NCBI GenBank assembly: GCA_019426215.1 | Contig: CM033400.1 | Span: 26,086,568-26,150,567, forward strand | DNA: 64,000 nt | Source of the DNA: Buddleja alternifolia | Taxonomy: Eukaryota; Streptophyta; Magnoliopsida; Lamiales; Scrophulariaceae | Direction: 5' to 3' | In this document: one piece after another, positions 1 through 11,676 of the stretch | How positions within the stretch are numbered: position 1 is the stretch's first letter | How the letters are laid out: each line of letters opens with the position of its first letter | Program-made: the position numbers and the translations under genes | Notes under the pieces: generated by a model | What the model was told of the DNA's origin: nothing | Database searches by the model: none | Seen by the model: only the letters and a program-made list of their open reading frames with translations

Positions 1-1620
1 CCTAATAGTTTAGGGGGGTATCTGCTATTTTCTCTCTGTATAATACCCAATAATTATATATATTGTGCTAGCCTATATAATTATTTTAGATCTAATCTAA
101 GCTTATATATAAATGTAGAAATATATGTGAAAGTTTAATCTCAACACATGAGCAAAACCTTGTTAAGAAAAATAGGGTGAGGGGCGAGTTTACTTGAGAA
201 AATAGAAGACAAAATTTTCTCTCTTTTTCTCTATGTGGTGGGCGAAAATTTCATTAGAATAAAGTGTGTGTTTTTCTTAACACACATATTTATAGAGAGA
301 CTTCTAGGTTTAATTTGGTTGGAAGTCAAGATGAAACAAAATCTCCAAAATTTGACTTTCATCTATTCCTAATCAAACTCTATTAAGGAGTTTCCTAAAA
401 ACAAGGAATTTAGCTTGCAAGCTAACTTGTTCCCTTTTTCCTCTCCTAAAATATTTCCTTGATTCTAACTTGATCAAGACTTAGAGAGGATTTAAATCCT
501 CTCCTCAAATTTGTCCGCCACCTCGTCCCCTCTTATACTTGGAGTCCAAAAATTTTATCCAACTTGATTTAATTTTTGACTCCTTATTTAATTAATAGTC
601 CAACCATTTAATTAAATATACCATGATAATTAAAGTCCAACCTTAATTATTATTATCCAATTATTTCTTTAATTCTATTTAATTTTTGACTTCCTCTACT
701 AATTAAATAAAACCCTTGGACATTACTTAGTCCATTAATTAATTAATTTTAGTTGATTAATTAAATAATCTAATTAATTGATCTCCAACCAATTAATTAA
801 TATTCCTCTTTAGGTAAGTCCTAGACTTTCCTAATTTCACCTCGACTTCCAAAGTTGATTAATCATATCTTTTAAGCAAGAACCTCAGGAGTTAGTGCGT
901 GGCCCCTTAGGCTCGTTCATGGTCTAGTAGTAAGTACACTTTCCAAAAGTGACATTGTACCTTTCTATATTTAGAAAGTACTAGATTAAATCTTCCTTGA
1001 TTTAATCCGATCATGAATTATCACCAATAATATCATGATACCTACAAATCGAGGTTACGGTCTAGCAATGGGCCTCTAAGACCTAGACACAAACGATGTC
1101 AAGATACTCAACCTATCATAACCACGATCCTCACATAAGTAAGATCCATCCATCAAACTTCCCGAATTAGTATATCGAGTAATGGCTTAGTCGAAACTCT
1201 TATGACCCAATCTCTATGTCTTCTTCATTGTATGATATCGATTCATGGAATCCAAACAAGGGAACACTCCGCCTCTTTGGATTGCCATACTTTGGCCAAA
1301 GATTCCTTGAATCGATTCAATAAGCAAAACATAGGAAATGTCTGATTTGCTAAATCAGTGATGGATCCTATCTTGGTCTCTCATGTACCTCGACACATAA
1401 TCATACTATACCTAAGATCCCATATGACGACTCGTGATGGAATCATGAGAAAAGTCAAAGTATAATCGACTATGCTCAAAGTGACAATGGAACCTCAGGT
1501 CCATAAGGATTACTCTTATGCCTACGTGATTATAGGAAATTCCATATTCGATAACCATTTTAAGAGTTTTCTGGCTGGATTGTTCAGTTTACTTATTATC
1601 CAAATGAGAACCCTTGTGAT
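1..1620. repeat. LTR-like non-coding sequence, no gene
   Basis: I see no gene here. The first 830 bases are AT-rich with many TTAATTAA-type runs. The rest is more balanced, with phrases such as GTGCGTGGCCCC and CCTCAGGTCCATAAGG. The style resembles the long LTR of a Ty1/copia element, like the one at 27251-29035, but no partner copy, primer site or target duplication is visible in the window. The left end is cut by the window edge. Confidence 0.3.
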
Positions 1621-2010
1621 TCAAGGGACTTTGTCCTCTGACCTCTAGCTCTATAGATCAGCCACTAGCCCCGAAACTGCTCCAACTAGCTTTGTATTCT
1701 GCCCATCTAGCAGCACAAATCTGCCTCTACTGCTACGGCTCTACCTATCTGCTGGCCCCAAGATTTTTCTACATTTTCTCATTAACATTAAGTGAGATTA
1801 CTCTTTATGATTGATGGTCTAACTGAATCCATCCTTTTCTGTTATCTTCTCCGATTTCTCCATGACCTCAATTCGTGTTACCTGCAACAATACTGTCAAG
1901 CTTGATTATTCCTTCATCTCCTACCATCGCTCCCATGACAAAATCCACTCTAACCAAATTGCTTCCTCATAGATCTAGATCTAAAATGTCTTTGAAAACT
2001 ACTACATATG

Positions 2011-2495
2011 GATCTGATAACAGTTGTTAGGAATTGTAGTAACAGAGCATGAAGAAAATAAACAATAAAAGCAAGAAACCTATAAGATGACAAAAGGAAT
2101 TTTTAATAAGGTTCGGCAAATTGCCTACATCTATGAGCCAACTCTAGACTACATCTTTATTTCTGAGTCAATCAAACAATTACAAATTGAGAGCTCCTAT
2201 TTATAGAGTAGGAGACTTGATAATCAAGAAAACGAAAAGCTAATCTGAATAGAAAACACAATCATATTCTTAGTCAATTAGGGAAAACAATCTTAGTACA
2301 AGTCAACTGCCAGGCCTATAGTATCAATCAATCTCCACAATCTCATCAGTATATGTTGTGTATGTCACAAACTGCCCAACTTCAGCTCGACAAGTTTTAA
2401 ACGAAAAACTTCAGGAACATTCCAAAAGATCTAATTTCTCCCCCTTAATTTAGCCATTCGTACCACACTTAGGATCAATAAACATACGACAAAAA
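2011..2495 (-). repeat. Copia 5' LTR fragment with primer-site-like sequence
   Basis: Read on the minus strand, an LTR-like block ends at about 2025 (TGTTAGGAATTG on the plus strand). It is followed by CTGTTATCAGATCC (about 2010-2023), which resembles the Copia primer site for initiator tRNA-Met (TGGTATCAGAGC). A TATA-like TATAAATAG lies near 2200 on the minus strand, as expected for an LTR promoter. The block is cut at 2495 by the next Copia element and probably resumes after 7313. No coding sequence of this element is visible; 1621-2010 holds nothing I recognise. Confidence 0.4.
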
Positions 2496-2629
2496 TATTA
2501 AGGTCTAAATCCCCTTGAAATATTACTAATGACTAATGTGGTTTGTATAGACATTACAATAAAAGATAAATAAGGAAACATAAACAGACTCCTGTTCTAA
2601 TATAAACACAATAAATATTAAATCTAACA
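2496..2629 (-). repeat. 3' LTR of the short-LTR Copia
   Basis: 134 bp, ending AAATCTAACA on the plus strand. It matches 7176-7308 base for base apart from roughly 14-15 differences and one indel. Its outer end has decayed from TG to TA. Confidence 0.85.
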
Positions 2630-2682
2630 TTCCCCCACAGTTGAAATGACAGGCATGCAAACGTTGAGACTAGAGCAAAATT

Positions 2683-3877
2683 TCATAAAAAGAGATGATG
2701 GTAAACCTTTCGTGAAAATATCTGCAATTGTCTGGAAGACAGGACATGTAACACACAAACATCACCAAGAGAAACACGTTCTCGTATAAAATGCAAATCT
2801 AATTCAATGTGTTTAGTACGTTGGTGTTGAACAGGGTTAGATGAAAGATAGACAGAACTAATATTATCACAATAAATAATAGTGGCAGTAGTAAGAGGAC
2901 AGTGTAATTTAAGAAATAGATTTCTAAGGCGAGTAGTTTCAGCAATGGCATTAGCCACACCGCAAATATTCGATTTCAGCACTAGAACGAGAGACGACAT
3001 GTTGCCGTTTCGAGGTCCAAGATATAACATTGTCACCAAGAAAAACACAATAAACAAAAGTCGAGCGACGAGTGGTAGGACAACCAGCCCAGTCAGCATC
3101 AGAGTAAGCAATAAGCTTGGATGTGGAAGAAGGACAAAGGATGAGACCATGGAAAAGAGTACAGCGAATATAACTTAAAATGCACTTAAGAGCCTGGAAA
3201 TGATGTTCGCGGGGATCATGCATAAATAGACAAATTTGCTGGACAGCCTAGGCGATGTCGGGATGGGTAAAAGTAAGATACTAAAGGACACCCGCAAGAC
3301 TGCGATATAGAGTAGGACCAGTGACAGGATTGCTAGAGGAGGAGTCGAGCTTGGAGTTAGTATCGATAGGGGTAGCCATGGGAATACAAGACATCATGTT
3401 CACACAGTCAAGAATCTCGTTGGCAAATTTATCTTAAGAAAGAAAAAGACACGAATGAGAACGAGATAAAAAATGAATAAAGAAGAGTCAGCGCGACTAA
3501 AAATAAACCAATGGAAGATAGTAATGTGGAAAAATGAGTATGCCAGGCTCCAGGGACTTGCTTGAGACCATAGAGAGCTTTTTTGAGACGACAAATACGA
3601 TTAAGAAAGTGAAGATCAGAAAATCCCGGTGGTTCAGCATAAAGACAGTTTCAGACAAATGACCACGCAAAAGAGCATTTTTAACGTCAAGTTGATGCAA
3701 GGGCCAAGAGTTAGATAGAGCAATGCTAAGCATAGTACGAATAGTGGCTGGTTTGACCACAGGACTAAAAGTGTCGTCATAGTCAATACCATGTTGTTGA
3801 GTGAAACTTTGAGCCACTAAACGAGCATTATAGCGCTCGAGGGTGCCGTCGGACTTAAACTTGTGATGAAAATACAT
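2683..3877 (-). pseudogene. Copia reverse transcriptase and RNase H remnant
   Basis: Minus-strand frames at 3497-3877 give the N-terminal part of a Copia [10 protein letters not shown], then [16 protein letters not shown], then [12 protein letters not shown]. The frame at 2951-3223 gives RNase H (ADWAGC, then SWTSKRQ and SRSSAEIEYL), and 2683-3150 carries its end (YCDNISSVYLSSNPVQHQRTK). The part between about 3250 and 3500 is shifted and holds only traces of the YGLKQ-type region. It is clearly non-functional, with several frames and no continuous polyprotein. Confidence 0.8.
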
Positions 3878-3921
3878 TTAGAACCGACAACATTGATGTT
3901 AGGATGTTGAAGGACTAAATT

Positions 3922-5290
3922 TCATGTGTCATTGGACTTGAGAGCAGAGAGCTCGTCATCCATAGCCATTTTCCAATTGGGATCACGCAAAGCTTGAGCA
4001 TAGAAGTGAGGGAGAGGCAAGTAGGCAGCGGAAGAAGACGATGAAAGATTAAAAAGGGTGCGTGGTCTAGTAATTTCGGCTTTGGAATGGGTGAGCATCG
4101 GGTGAGACGGAACGACAACAAAGGATTTCGGAGACAGGATGGAAGGGAAAGAAGAAACCGAAGATGAAGAAGCTGGAGGTGGAGGTGGGAAAGTCATGGA
4201 TATCGAGGGGCACAGCGCAACATATAGAATAGAGTTAGCCAAGAGATGATGAAGGAGAGGGGACAAATCATCAGTGGAAGACAAAAGATCAAGGGAATCC
4301 ATGGGTGGAGGAGAGGTAAAAGACGAGTAAGGAAAAATAGTTTCATCAAAGGTAACATAACGAGACAGGACTATCTTGTTTGTCTGCAAGTCGAGGCAGT
4401 GATATTCTTTATGGGGGGAGGGAAAATCGAGGAAAATGTATGCGGAGGAATGAGGTTGTAATTTGTGGGTTGAAGTGGCTGACAAATTGGGATAACAGAG
4501 GCAGCAGAAAACACAAACATAATCATACGTAGGGGCGGTATTGTAGTGGAGCTCGAAAGGAGAACAATAGGAAAGAGTGGTAGTAAGAAAAATGTTGAGG
4601 AGATGAGAAGCCATGTGAAGAGCGTCAGCCCAGAAAGGAGGTGGTAGAGAGGCTTGAAAAAGAAGAGTATGAATAACATTATTAATTGTTTGAATAGCAC
4701 GTTCATCTTTAAAATTTTGTTAAGACGGATATGGATAGGAGAACCAAAAAATAAAACCATTAGCTTTAAAAAAGTTGTGCATTTAATTATTATTGAATTC
4801 ACCACCATTATCGCATTGTAGAGATTTAATATTGAGATGGAAATGATTTTGCACGTATTTATAAAAATTACAAAGACGTTTTAGGTGCATCCGATTTATT
4901 CCGCAAAGAGAAAACCCAAATAAAATGAGAATAATCATTAAGAAACAAAATATAATAAAGAAAACCATCAATACTATTGACCGAAGAGGTCCATAAGTCA
5001 GAATGAATAATATCGAATAAACCACTACTACGAGAAAACAAACTAGAAAAATGTAAATCTTATGTTTGCAAGTTGACAGGCATGGCACAATGAATTGAAA
5101 TTGTTCTTATTAGAAGAAATAAAACTACAACTAGAATGGAAACTAAGGATATATTCGTTGGGGTGACTGAGACAACGATGCCATAGGAGGGGAGAGAGGG
5201 CAATGCGAGACGAGAAGGCGGCAAGAGCGGAAATGGTAGATTGCATGGGATAGAGATCAGCGTCACAATCACTCCAAAGAAGAAGCACAC
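3922..5290 (-). pseudogene. Copia integrase remnant
   Basis: The frame at 5043-5290 holds the GAG-pre-integrase zinc finger region (LWHRCLSHPNEYI). The frame at 4783-5088 has integrase core text ending SLQCDNGGEFNNN. Frames at 4371-4808 and 3922-4614 carry the integrase C-terminal part (for example HKEYHCLDLQTNKI) and the link to RT (ALRDPNWKMAMDDELSALKS). Frames change at least three times, so no active integrase can be made. Confidence 0.75.
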
Positions 5291-5374
5291 CAGACCTAAG
5301 ATCTTTTATAGAAAAACCAAAAGGGTCAAATTCAATGGAGCACTGATTGTCACGGGGGAATTAACAAACAGAAA

Positions 5375-5644
5375 CTAGGTTTTTAACTGAGGAGAAACGA
5401 GAACTTTATTAAGAGACAAGAGGCGGGAGCGGGTAGGAAAAGAAGAAGAACCAATAGAGTTAACTGGGAGTACAACACCATTACCAACGACAATGGAATT
5501 AGAAATTGCAGAATGTACGACATTGTGTAAAATACCTGGGTTAGGAGTCATGTGCAATCTAGCCTCGATATCCATGTAACATTGAGTGTCGGGTTGGTAG
5601 AGTGTCATGGTTTGAAAAAGTTGCGACATAACTATGGAGTCCAC
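5375..5644 (-). pseudogene. Copia aspartic protease remnant
   Basis: This minus-strand frame holds text of the type found around the Copia protease active site: YMDIEARLHMTPNPG, where working elements have a DTGA-type motif. The catalytic motif is therefore lost. It sits between the gag remnant and the integrase remnant, as expected for Copia. Confidence 0.65.
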
Positions 5645-5653
5645 TGTAGTTAA

Positions 5654-6937
5654 CTATTGATGGGGGGCTGTGTGGGGCGTAATGAGCCGAAAGAGAGGTG
5701 GGCCTGTTATTGAGGTGTGTCGGGTGGGGTAGCAGACGCTGGGCTCATGTATGAGGAAAGAGACAACTGGCCTGGAATGGTAGCTCGTGGGGAGATGGGC
5801 CAGGAATGCGGAATGGGCTGAGTCATGCTGGCCCAATTCGCATGGTTTGGAGTGGGCATAGAAGTGGAAGATGGACCGTTGGGATGCGGGCCTGTTGGGC
5901 TGGGAACAAGTTGATAAACATAACTGGGGGCGGAGTCCTTGCAGGAGGGTAGCTGGTGGTGGGCTGTGAGTAGAGGTGGGCCGAGGCGGATTGCTGAATT
6001 GAGGACCACCAAAATTTCCATCGGGGCGGGAATTAAACCTACCATTCCCTTTGCATTTTTTAGTACCATTATTTCGATAATTATTCCGATATTGTGCATT
6101 AGGGGCGGTTTGGGAAAGTAAGGCATTGACAGAATCAGGAGAGGACGGGGTGGAGTGAAAACGTGATTCACGGGTTTCTTGAAAGAGAAGAAGGTTATGA
6201 ACTTCTAAAAAAGATGGAAGGGGCGATTTTGTAGTTAGAACAGTGACAAGGAGTAAGTAGGATTCCTGAAGACCCTGTAATAACTGAAGAATAGAATGTT
6301 GGTGTGTCATTTTAGAATCAAGGTCAGCTAAATTGTCAGCGACAAATTCCATCTCTTGACAATACTGAAAAATAGAGAGAGACCCTTTTTGAGGATTTCG
6401 AAAACGCTCGTCTAGTTGCATAGAACGGGATGCTTTGTTATTTCGAAATTTTTCTTCTATAGAAAACCACAGATCATGCGAAGTGGCATATTTTAAATCA
6501 ATATTTTTTAATAGTTTAAGATCAACTGTGGAATAAAATCAGTGTTTAATAGTGGAATATAAAGAAAAACATGGATCATCGAGTTCTCCCGTAGGTTTAG
6601 CTTTTCTAGTAAAATAATCAGAAACGCAGTAACTTCGACAAAGATCCATGAACATACCCCGCCAAAGTTTATAATTGGGGTCATGTTCAGATAACTTAAA
6701 GCCAAAAGAGGAGTAAATATTGCCCGCAGCGAGGATAGGATGAATTTGGGTTGGGCGATTTGTGTGGGGGTTTTGGGTAGTAGATGTGGATTCTTCTAGA
6801 CATGATAGAGGATCACACAATACCAAAATCAAAATCAAAAATAATAGTATAAAAAATAGACGCAAGAGAAAGAGAAAGTGAAAACTACCGTTGATGAACC
6901 GACGGAAACAGTGATCGAAGGAGGCGCAAAAATCCAA
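5654..6937 (-). pseudogene. Copia gag remnant in two frames
   Basis: The frame at 6539-6937 covers the start of Gag (SEHDPNYKLWRGMF). The frame at 5654-6421 carries the central domain (QYCQEMEFVADNLADLDSK, LQGLQESYLLLV) and a proline/serine-rich tail. They are joined through a worn stretch at 6422-6540. This is the capsid protein of a Copia element, of the type seen in the Ale lineage. The 6940-7175 stretch between this frame and the LTR is the leader and contains no gene. Confidence 0.75.
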
Positions 6938-7175
6938 GATGAGAGGATTTCAGCGCTGTTGAAGGCTTTTTAATTAGAAAATAATGCATGGAGGGTAAAA
7001 CAACGACTTATACGGACATCAAAAGGGAAAATTTAGCAATGGAGCTATAACTATAGAACACCAGTGTAACGGCGTTGGTGGCAAAGGAGAAGTCAGCGGC
7101 CGACGGTAGATGAAAGGAGGGCGGCGGCTATAGTGTTAAGCCTATAGGATTAGCTCTAGCTTTAGGAAGATACCA

Positions 7176-7308
7176 TGTTAAGGTGTAAATCCCCTTAAAA
7201 TATTATTAATGACTAATGTGGTTTATATAGTGATTACAATAAAAGATAAGTAAGGAAACATAAATAGCTCATATTCTAACATAAATACAGTAAATATTAA
7301 ATCTAACA
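7176..7308 (-). repeat. 5' LTR of the short-LTR Copia
   Basis: 133 bp, running TGTTAAGG to CTAACA on the plus strand, so TG/CA ends are kept. The adjacent ATACCA at 7170-7175 is the start of the primer site on the minus strand. Confidence 0.85.
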
Positions 7309-7396
7309 AAAAACAACCATTGAAAGAGAATAGACAGTCACATAAGAATTTCAGAAAAATACAAAGAAAAAGATAGAGATGCTTCAAGAATTACTA

Positions 7397-7666
7397 CACT
7401 ACAAAATTTAAATTTTTGTTAGTATACATAAAGAGTAGTGACAGTATAGTTTTTTTTTTATTTCGTTATAATAATTTTTAGAACAAAAATTCTTTTTAAG
7501 TTGACCCTATAACAATTAGTACCATATATTTAGTAACAATACAAATAGAATAATAATTATATTTGTTGTCACTAAAATGTCAGTTAACATGTGTCACTAT
7601 TGTAAATCGTGACAATAACTTTAACATTGTGATCATCTGTTGTTTTCTCACTAATTTTTTTTAGTG
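7397..7666. mobile_element. MITE-like insert with TACACTA ends
   Basis: The left end reads TACACTACAAAATTT and the right end, reversed, TTACACTAAAAAAAATTA, giving short inverted ends around 270 bp of AT-rich sequence with no coding potential. CACTACAAAA resembles the ends of CACTA-type elements. The duplicated target is not clear (CTA versus TAA). The rest of 7309-7835 is AT-rich spacer downstream of the glycosyltransferase. Confidence 0.45.
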
Positions 7667-7835
7667 TAATATCATTTTATTATTAATTATAAATTTGATT
7701 TACACCAATTAATTAACTAACATAACATAACAATTTTCATAATAAAACAAACCAAGTAAAGACTTAGGGACCTTTCTAGGATTATTACACAAATGTTACA
7801 AACGCATCAATTAAATCATGGGGCCTCAATAATCA

Positions 7836-9290
7836 TCAATTCTCATCTACGTTGTATTTTGCATGGACAATCTTTGAAAGGACCTCTGACATTGATTTGT
7901 GAGATGCGCCTCCATGCTTTAGACCATTGGTTGCACTGATTTTCAGCTGCTTAACCTTATCCCTCATTGCCTGACCTGCTTTGTCCTGCATTACTGTCCT
8001 CCCCAATGTCTGTATCTCTCCCCTCCCCACCACTTGCTTCGTCGGCAACACCTCCGGTCGGACGGCCACGCCAAGTTCCTCTGTCAAAAAGGCCGCATTC
8101 AACCTTTGCTCAGAGTAAAGTGGCCATGCAATCATAGGCACGCCACTGGTGATGCTCTCTAGAATCGAGTTCCATCCGCAATGTGATAAAAATCCTCCTA
8201 CTGATGGATGGTTCAGGATTTCAACTTGTTGGGCCCACATCGGGACTAAAAAGCCTAAATCATGTGCCCGGGTCAAAAATCCTTCGGGCAAGTAGTCCGG
8301 GGTGCAATCATTGTAGCCGTCGCTTTTGTTGAAAAATGCATCATCCACGCGGTCTTTGGTGGGCGGGCGCACCACCCAAACAAATCTCTGACGGCTCAAC
8401 TCTAGTCCCCAAGCGAGCTCGGTAATCTGCTCTTTAGATAGCATACCACCGCTCCCAAAGGACACGAAAATTACCGATTCATTAGGTTGCCGGTCTAACC
8501 AACATATCAAATCACTACTATTTTCTGGACCGGCCGGTTCAATAGGTCTCCTTAGTGGACCAATGGGATAAACCGGGACCTTCACAATTGATCCCAAAGC
8601 TTCATTTTCCCTGAAAGCTTGGAGAGTTATGGGCTCCAAATCTTCCCAGGAGTTGACCAAAATCCCATCGAATAAAGGGATTTCTTTTCCCATTCGTATG
8701 TATTCACTGTACTGCTGATCTGTCCGGTCCAGCATCGGGTCAACAACATCCTCCGGTCGAACCGGTTTGCAACCCGGAATTCTCAGGTGCTGCGGTTGAT
8801 CAACGTACTGACTGTTGATTTCTTGATCAAGAACTGGAGAGTATACAATTAAGGCTGTAAACCATGCAGTTGTAGGAATATATACATATTTGGGTATATT
8901 GAACTCGGCGGCGATTGGAAACGTCTCGGTGCTGAATAAGTCGGCGATGAGGGCGCCGGGGCGGCGGTCCATGGCGGCGACGGCGGAGCGGATGAAGGGC
9001 ACAGCCTCGCGAGTCATTAGACAGAGCTGAGTGACGACTTGGGTTGTGGGACCCACGAGGTGTGAGATATCGACGGGTGGAAGCTCGATGATTTCAACTA
9101 GTTCACGGTGGAGGGGGAGCTTGAGAAGCTTTGACTCCGGCGGGGAGACGGCGGTTGTGACTATAAGCACGGTGACTCTGACGTCGTGAGTGGCGGCGAG
9201 ACGGTTGGCGAGGACGAGGGCTGGGATGAGGTGGCCCATGCCGGGGCTGGAGATGATAACGACGTGAAGATTATTACAAGAGCTGTCCAT
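7836..9290 (-). CDS. UDP-glycosyltransferase, UGT72-like, intact
   Basis: This 484-residue, intronless frame is a plant family-1 UDP-glycosyltransferase, which moves a sugar from a UDP-sugar (usually UDP-glucose) to a small hydrophobic acceptor such as a phenolic. The N-terminal domain has SSPGMGHLIPALVLANRL with the catalytic His20; Asp117 in LIADLFSTE is the likely partner that activates it. The PSPG box spans residues 352-395: it begins WAQQVEIL, carries HCGWNS and ends in Glu-Gln, the Gln favouring UDP-glucose. Overall text (PGMGHLIP, FVSFGSGG, WLDRQPNESVIFVSFGS) fits UGT72-like (group E) enzymes such as hydroquinone glucosyltransferases; the acceptor cannot be read from sequence. There is no signal peptide, so it is probably cytosolic. 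The start is the first ATG of the frame, and no stops or shifts are seen. Flanks are transposon-derived. Confidence 0.93.
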   Translation of the reverse strand: MDSSCNNLHVVIISSPGMGHLIPALVLANRLAATHDVRVTVLIVTTAVSPPESKLLKLPLHRELVEIIELPPVDISHLVGPTTQVVTQLCLMTREAVPFIRSAVAAMDRRPGALIADLFSTETFPIAAEFNIPKYVYIPTTAWFTALIVYSPVLDQEINSQYVDQPQHLRIPGCKPVRPEDVVDPMLDRTDQQYSEYIRMGKEIPLFDGILVNSWEDLEPITLQAFRENEALGSIVKVPVYPIGPLRRPIEPAGPENSSDLICWLDRQPNESVIFVSFGSGGMLSKEQITELAWGLELSRQRFVWVVRPPTKDRVDDAFFNKSDGYNDCTPDYLPEGFLTRAHDLGFLVPMWAQQVEILNHPSVGGFLSHCGWNSILESITSGVPMIAWPLYSEQRLNAAFLTEELGVAVRPEVLPTKQVVGRGEIQTLGRTVMQDKAGQAMRDKVKQLKISATNGLKHGGASHKSMSEVLSKIVHAKYNVDEN

Positions 9291-9886
9291 GAAATTCTAC
9301 TCATCGACAGAGTGGGACAGAAATGTGTAATGGGTAATGAATGAGTGTAAGGTGAATGGAAGAGATATGTGGTGACGAAGTTATGTATATTATGTGGACG
9401 GTAGATACCATATAATAATTAATAATTAAGGGTGTGGTCCATACGAAATTCAATTCAATAATTTGTAGACAATGATATATGGCCAAACTATGACAGAAAA
9501 TTTTATGATGGTCTCGGTTCATTTTCCACCCTTGGATTCTCGATAGGGGAGTTAATTTAGTAAATGACCCCACCCCTCCTATTTGGGGATCTAAAGGTAG
9601 AAATTGGGCCGAAATCATGCATAAAACTGCCCAAACTATGACCCTAGTGTATATATATATGCGTACCAAAACAAATAGTTACATATTATATGTATATACT
9701 ATGAGGGGTTAAATGGATGACCATTTTTTTGATAGTTAAGTTAAATGTATGTCGACTGTCATATAATTTTGATTGTATTCTTTAATTGATATTTAGAGAC
9801 TTCTCTGCACCTAGCTATTCAATAATATTTACAGAATATAGCATATCTAATATATCCCAAATTTATTGTCCATGAATCCACCATGA
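9291..9886 (-). promoter_or_regulatory. Upstream region of the glycosyltransferase
   Basis: This is the gap between the start codon and the edge of the MULE. On the minus strand there is an ATAATATACATA stretch about 95 bases before the ATG, a candidate TATA region giving a short leader, and a stronger TATATATATA at 9648-9660. The frame at 9301-9669 looks like a chance one. The MULE edge lies about 600 bp upstream of the ATG, so distal promoter sequence may have been displaced. Confidence 0.35.
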
Positions 9887-9895
9887 CTTTGATAC

Positions 9896-10105
9896 GGGAA
9901 AATTAAATTAATAATATTAAAAAAAAAATTAGAAAATACCACCAAAGTTGGTGGTATTCAGAAAATAATATGTTACGACATAGGCTATGTCATCTCAGTT
10001 AAGAGACGACACACCCTATGTCGTCTCATACAATAATTTTATTTTTTAAAATTTAGTGAGAGACGACATAGCATATGCCTCTCACTTTAATTTGTTTTTT
10101 TTTTG
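9896..10105 (+). repeat. Left terminal inverted repeat of the large MULE
   Basis: Pairs with 22551-22760 on the opposite strand. It contains the palindrome ATACCACCAAAGTTGGTGGT and several copies of GAGACGACAT facing ATGTCGTCTC. Weaker inverted similarity continues inward to about 10930. Confidence 0.92.
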
Positions 10106-10339
10106 GAATATTGTATCAGTTTTGACGGCTGACATGAATAGTGAGACGACATGCGTTATGTCGTCTCACTATTTAGCCTTTTCTTTTTCCCTTCTCTTTT
10201 CCTTCTCTTCTCTTTTCTTTCTCTTCTCTTCTTCTTTTCTCTTCTCCTTCTACACGTCAAATTTTTCACTCTCCTTTTTACCACCATTGTCGACAAGCAC
10301 GAATTTTTCTCCAAAATTTGTTCGTCAACTACAAAATTA

Positions 10340-10930
10340 AGATAATTCTATGTATTATACTTTTGAACTTACTTAAATTTTGAGTTAGTATATTGTTTTT
10401 CATTTTATTGTAATGTGGGTTGAAAACTTAAATTTTTAGGTATAAATTCAATTAGTTAGTTAAAATTTTTGTATTATTTGGTATAATTCTCGAATATGTT
10501 GGTATAATTATTGAATTAATAGGTTTTATTTTGACTTTTAGGTTAAATTTTGATCCTAAGGTATACTGTAGATTTTTAGTGTTTTTTTATGATTTGAAAT
10601 TTGATATAAATATTAGCTTGTAATTGTGTAGAAATTTAAGTATAATTTCAGAGATATAATTTTGAATTTATTGTTAGGGTTTAAATTTTCATATAAGTTG
10701 CAAATGAAATTTCAAATGTTTAGGTTTACATAGTATGTATAATTTCGAATGAGTAGTTATAATTTTTAGGTTTAATTTGTAATATAAAAGTATAGTTTGT
10801 ATATATAAACTCTAATTGTGTAGGTTTATAATTTCCAATTTTATGTATAATTTGTAAGTATTATTTTATTTTTTTACTATAATTTTAAATTTAGTGCTTA
10901 TTTGTGGTTTGAATTTTGATATTATATAGA
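10340..10930. repeat. AT-rich subterminal region of the MULE, left
   Basis: No gene. It is TTTTAGGTATAATTTT-like AT-rich text that is the inverted counterpart of the repeats at 21100-22310. The 10190-10340 stretch is a CT-rich tract (TTCTCTTTTCTTTCTC) that gives chance frames. Confidence 0.5.
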
Positions 10931-10932
10931 AA

Positions 10933-11520
10933 ATGTTGAGGGCGAACACAGTTGACGTTTTGGTATACACGGATGGTCAAATTATTGAAAACTCAAATTC
11001 AGTGAGATATAGCACTCGTCCAAGCACTAACATGAGAATATCTCGTACGATCACATACGCTAAATTGTTAGTGAAGTTATATGCGAGAACAAGAACTGAT
11101 CAGAATCATTTTTCATTAAAAGTAATTATAAAGTTTGAATTTGAAAAGAGAAATGTGATGAGGGAGAGCACAATGGAGATCAAAGATGATGAAACTTTAG
11201 CGTATTTCTTGGATCCTAACATAGTTGATAAATTCATCTAGCTTTATATTGAGAAAAAACCAATCCAACATCAGAGTCAATATATCTCGTTGTTAACCCA
11301 AGTGACGTCGTTAAAGTCACCCTAATTCATGTCGTACTTTACACAGTCCTCAGTTCCCGATTTGAATATGCAGTCACAAACCCAATTCATGTCATATTTT
11401 ACATAGCCCACAGTACCAGATTTAAATACGCAGTCGCAATCACATGTTTTGGAAAATCGTGAGTATCATGATTTTTTTTCAAGTGGTTTGGGGAGTTCTA
11501 CAATTCACGATTTGCATCAA
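10933..11520 (+). pseudogene. MuDR-type transposase N-terminal stub
   Basis: The frame 10933-11241 encodes 102 residues that read like the N-terminal region before the MuDR zinc finger of plant Mutator transposases: VDVLVYTDGQIIENSNSVRYS, then ISRTITYAKLLVKLYART, then FSLKVIIKFEFEKRN, then DDETLAYFLDP. After the stop at 11239-11241, traces of the same protein (LYIEKKPIQ, a short direct repeat with VPDLN, and FFSSGLGSSTIHDL) continue to about 11520 with stops. The catalytic DDE domain and SWIM zinc finger are absent. This fixes the original orientation of the transposase as plus. Confidence 0.7.
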
Positions 11521-11676
11521 TGTAGTTTATTCTTATATTTACATGTGTAGGTTATTATGAATCTTATAATAAGCTTCTTAAATTGTTGTATTCCTTTTAT
11601 TCGTGTTGCATCAAGAGATATGGCCACCCAAAACAGTCCCATATCTAAAGTATAAAAAATAGTTTAATTTTTTTTT

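Larger units (their letters stand above)
2496..7308 (-). mobile_element. Decayed full-length Copia retrotransposon with short LTRs
   Basis: This is a Ty1/copia element read on the minus strand. The right LTR (7176-7308) is the 5' LTR and the left one (2496-2629) the 3' LTR. AAAAA flanks both sides (2491-2495 and 7309-7313), fitting a 5-bp target duplication. TGGTATC next to the right LTR is a worn primer site; CTGTGGGGGAA next to the left LTR is the polypurine tract. Order on the minus strand is gag, protease, integrase, RT, RNase H, all broken by stops and frameshifts. The short LTRs and the gag type (LQGLQESY) fit the Ale/Retrofit lineage. The LTRs differ at roughly 14-15 positions, so the insertion is old. 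Confidence 0.85.

Noticed and set aside
9301..9669. 122-residue minus-strand frame upstream of the glycosyltransferase
   Set aside because: Low-complexity, no family resemblance, lies in the promoter/leader; most likely chance.
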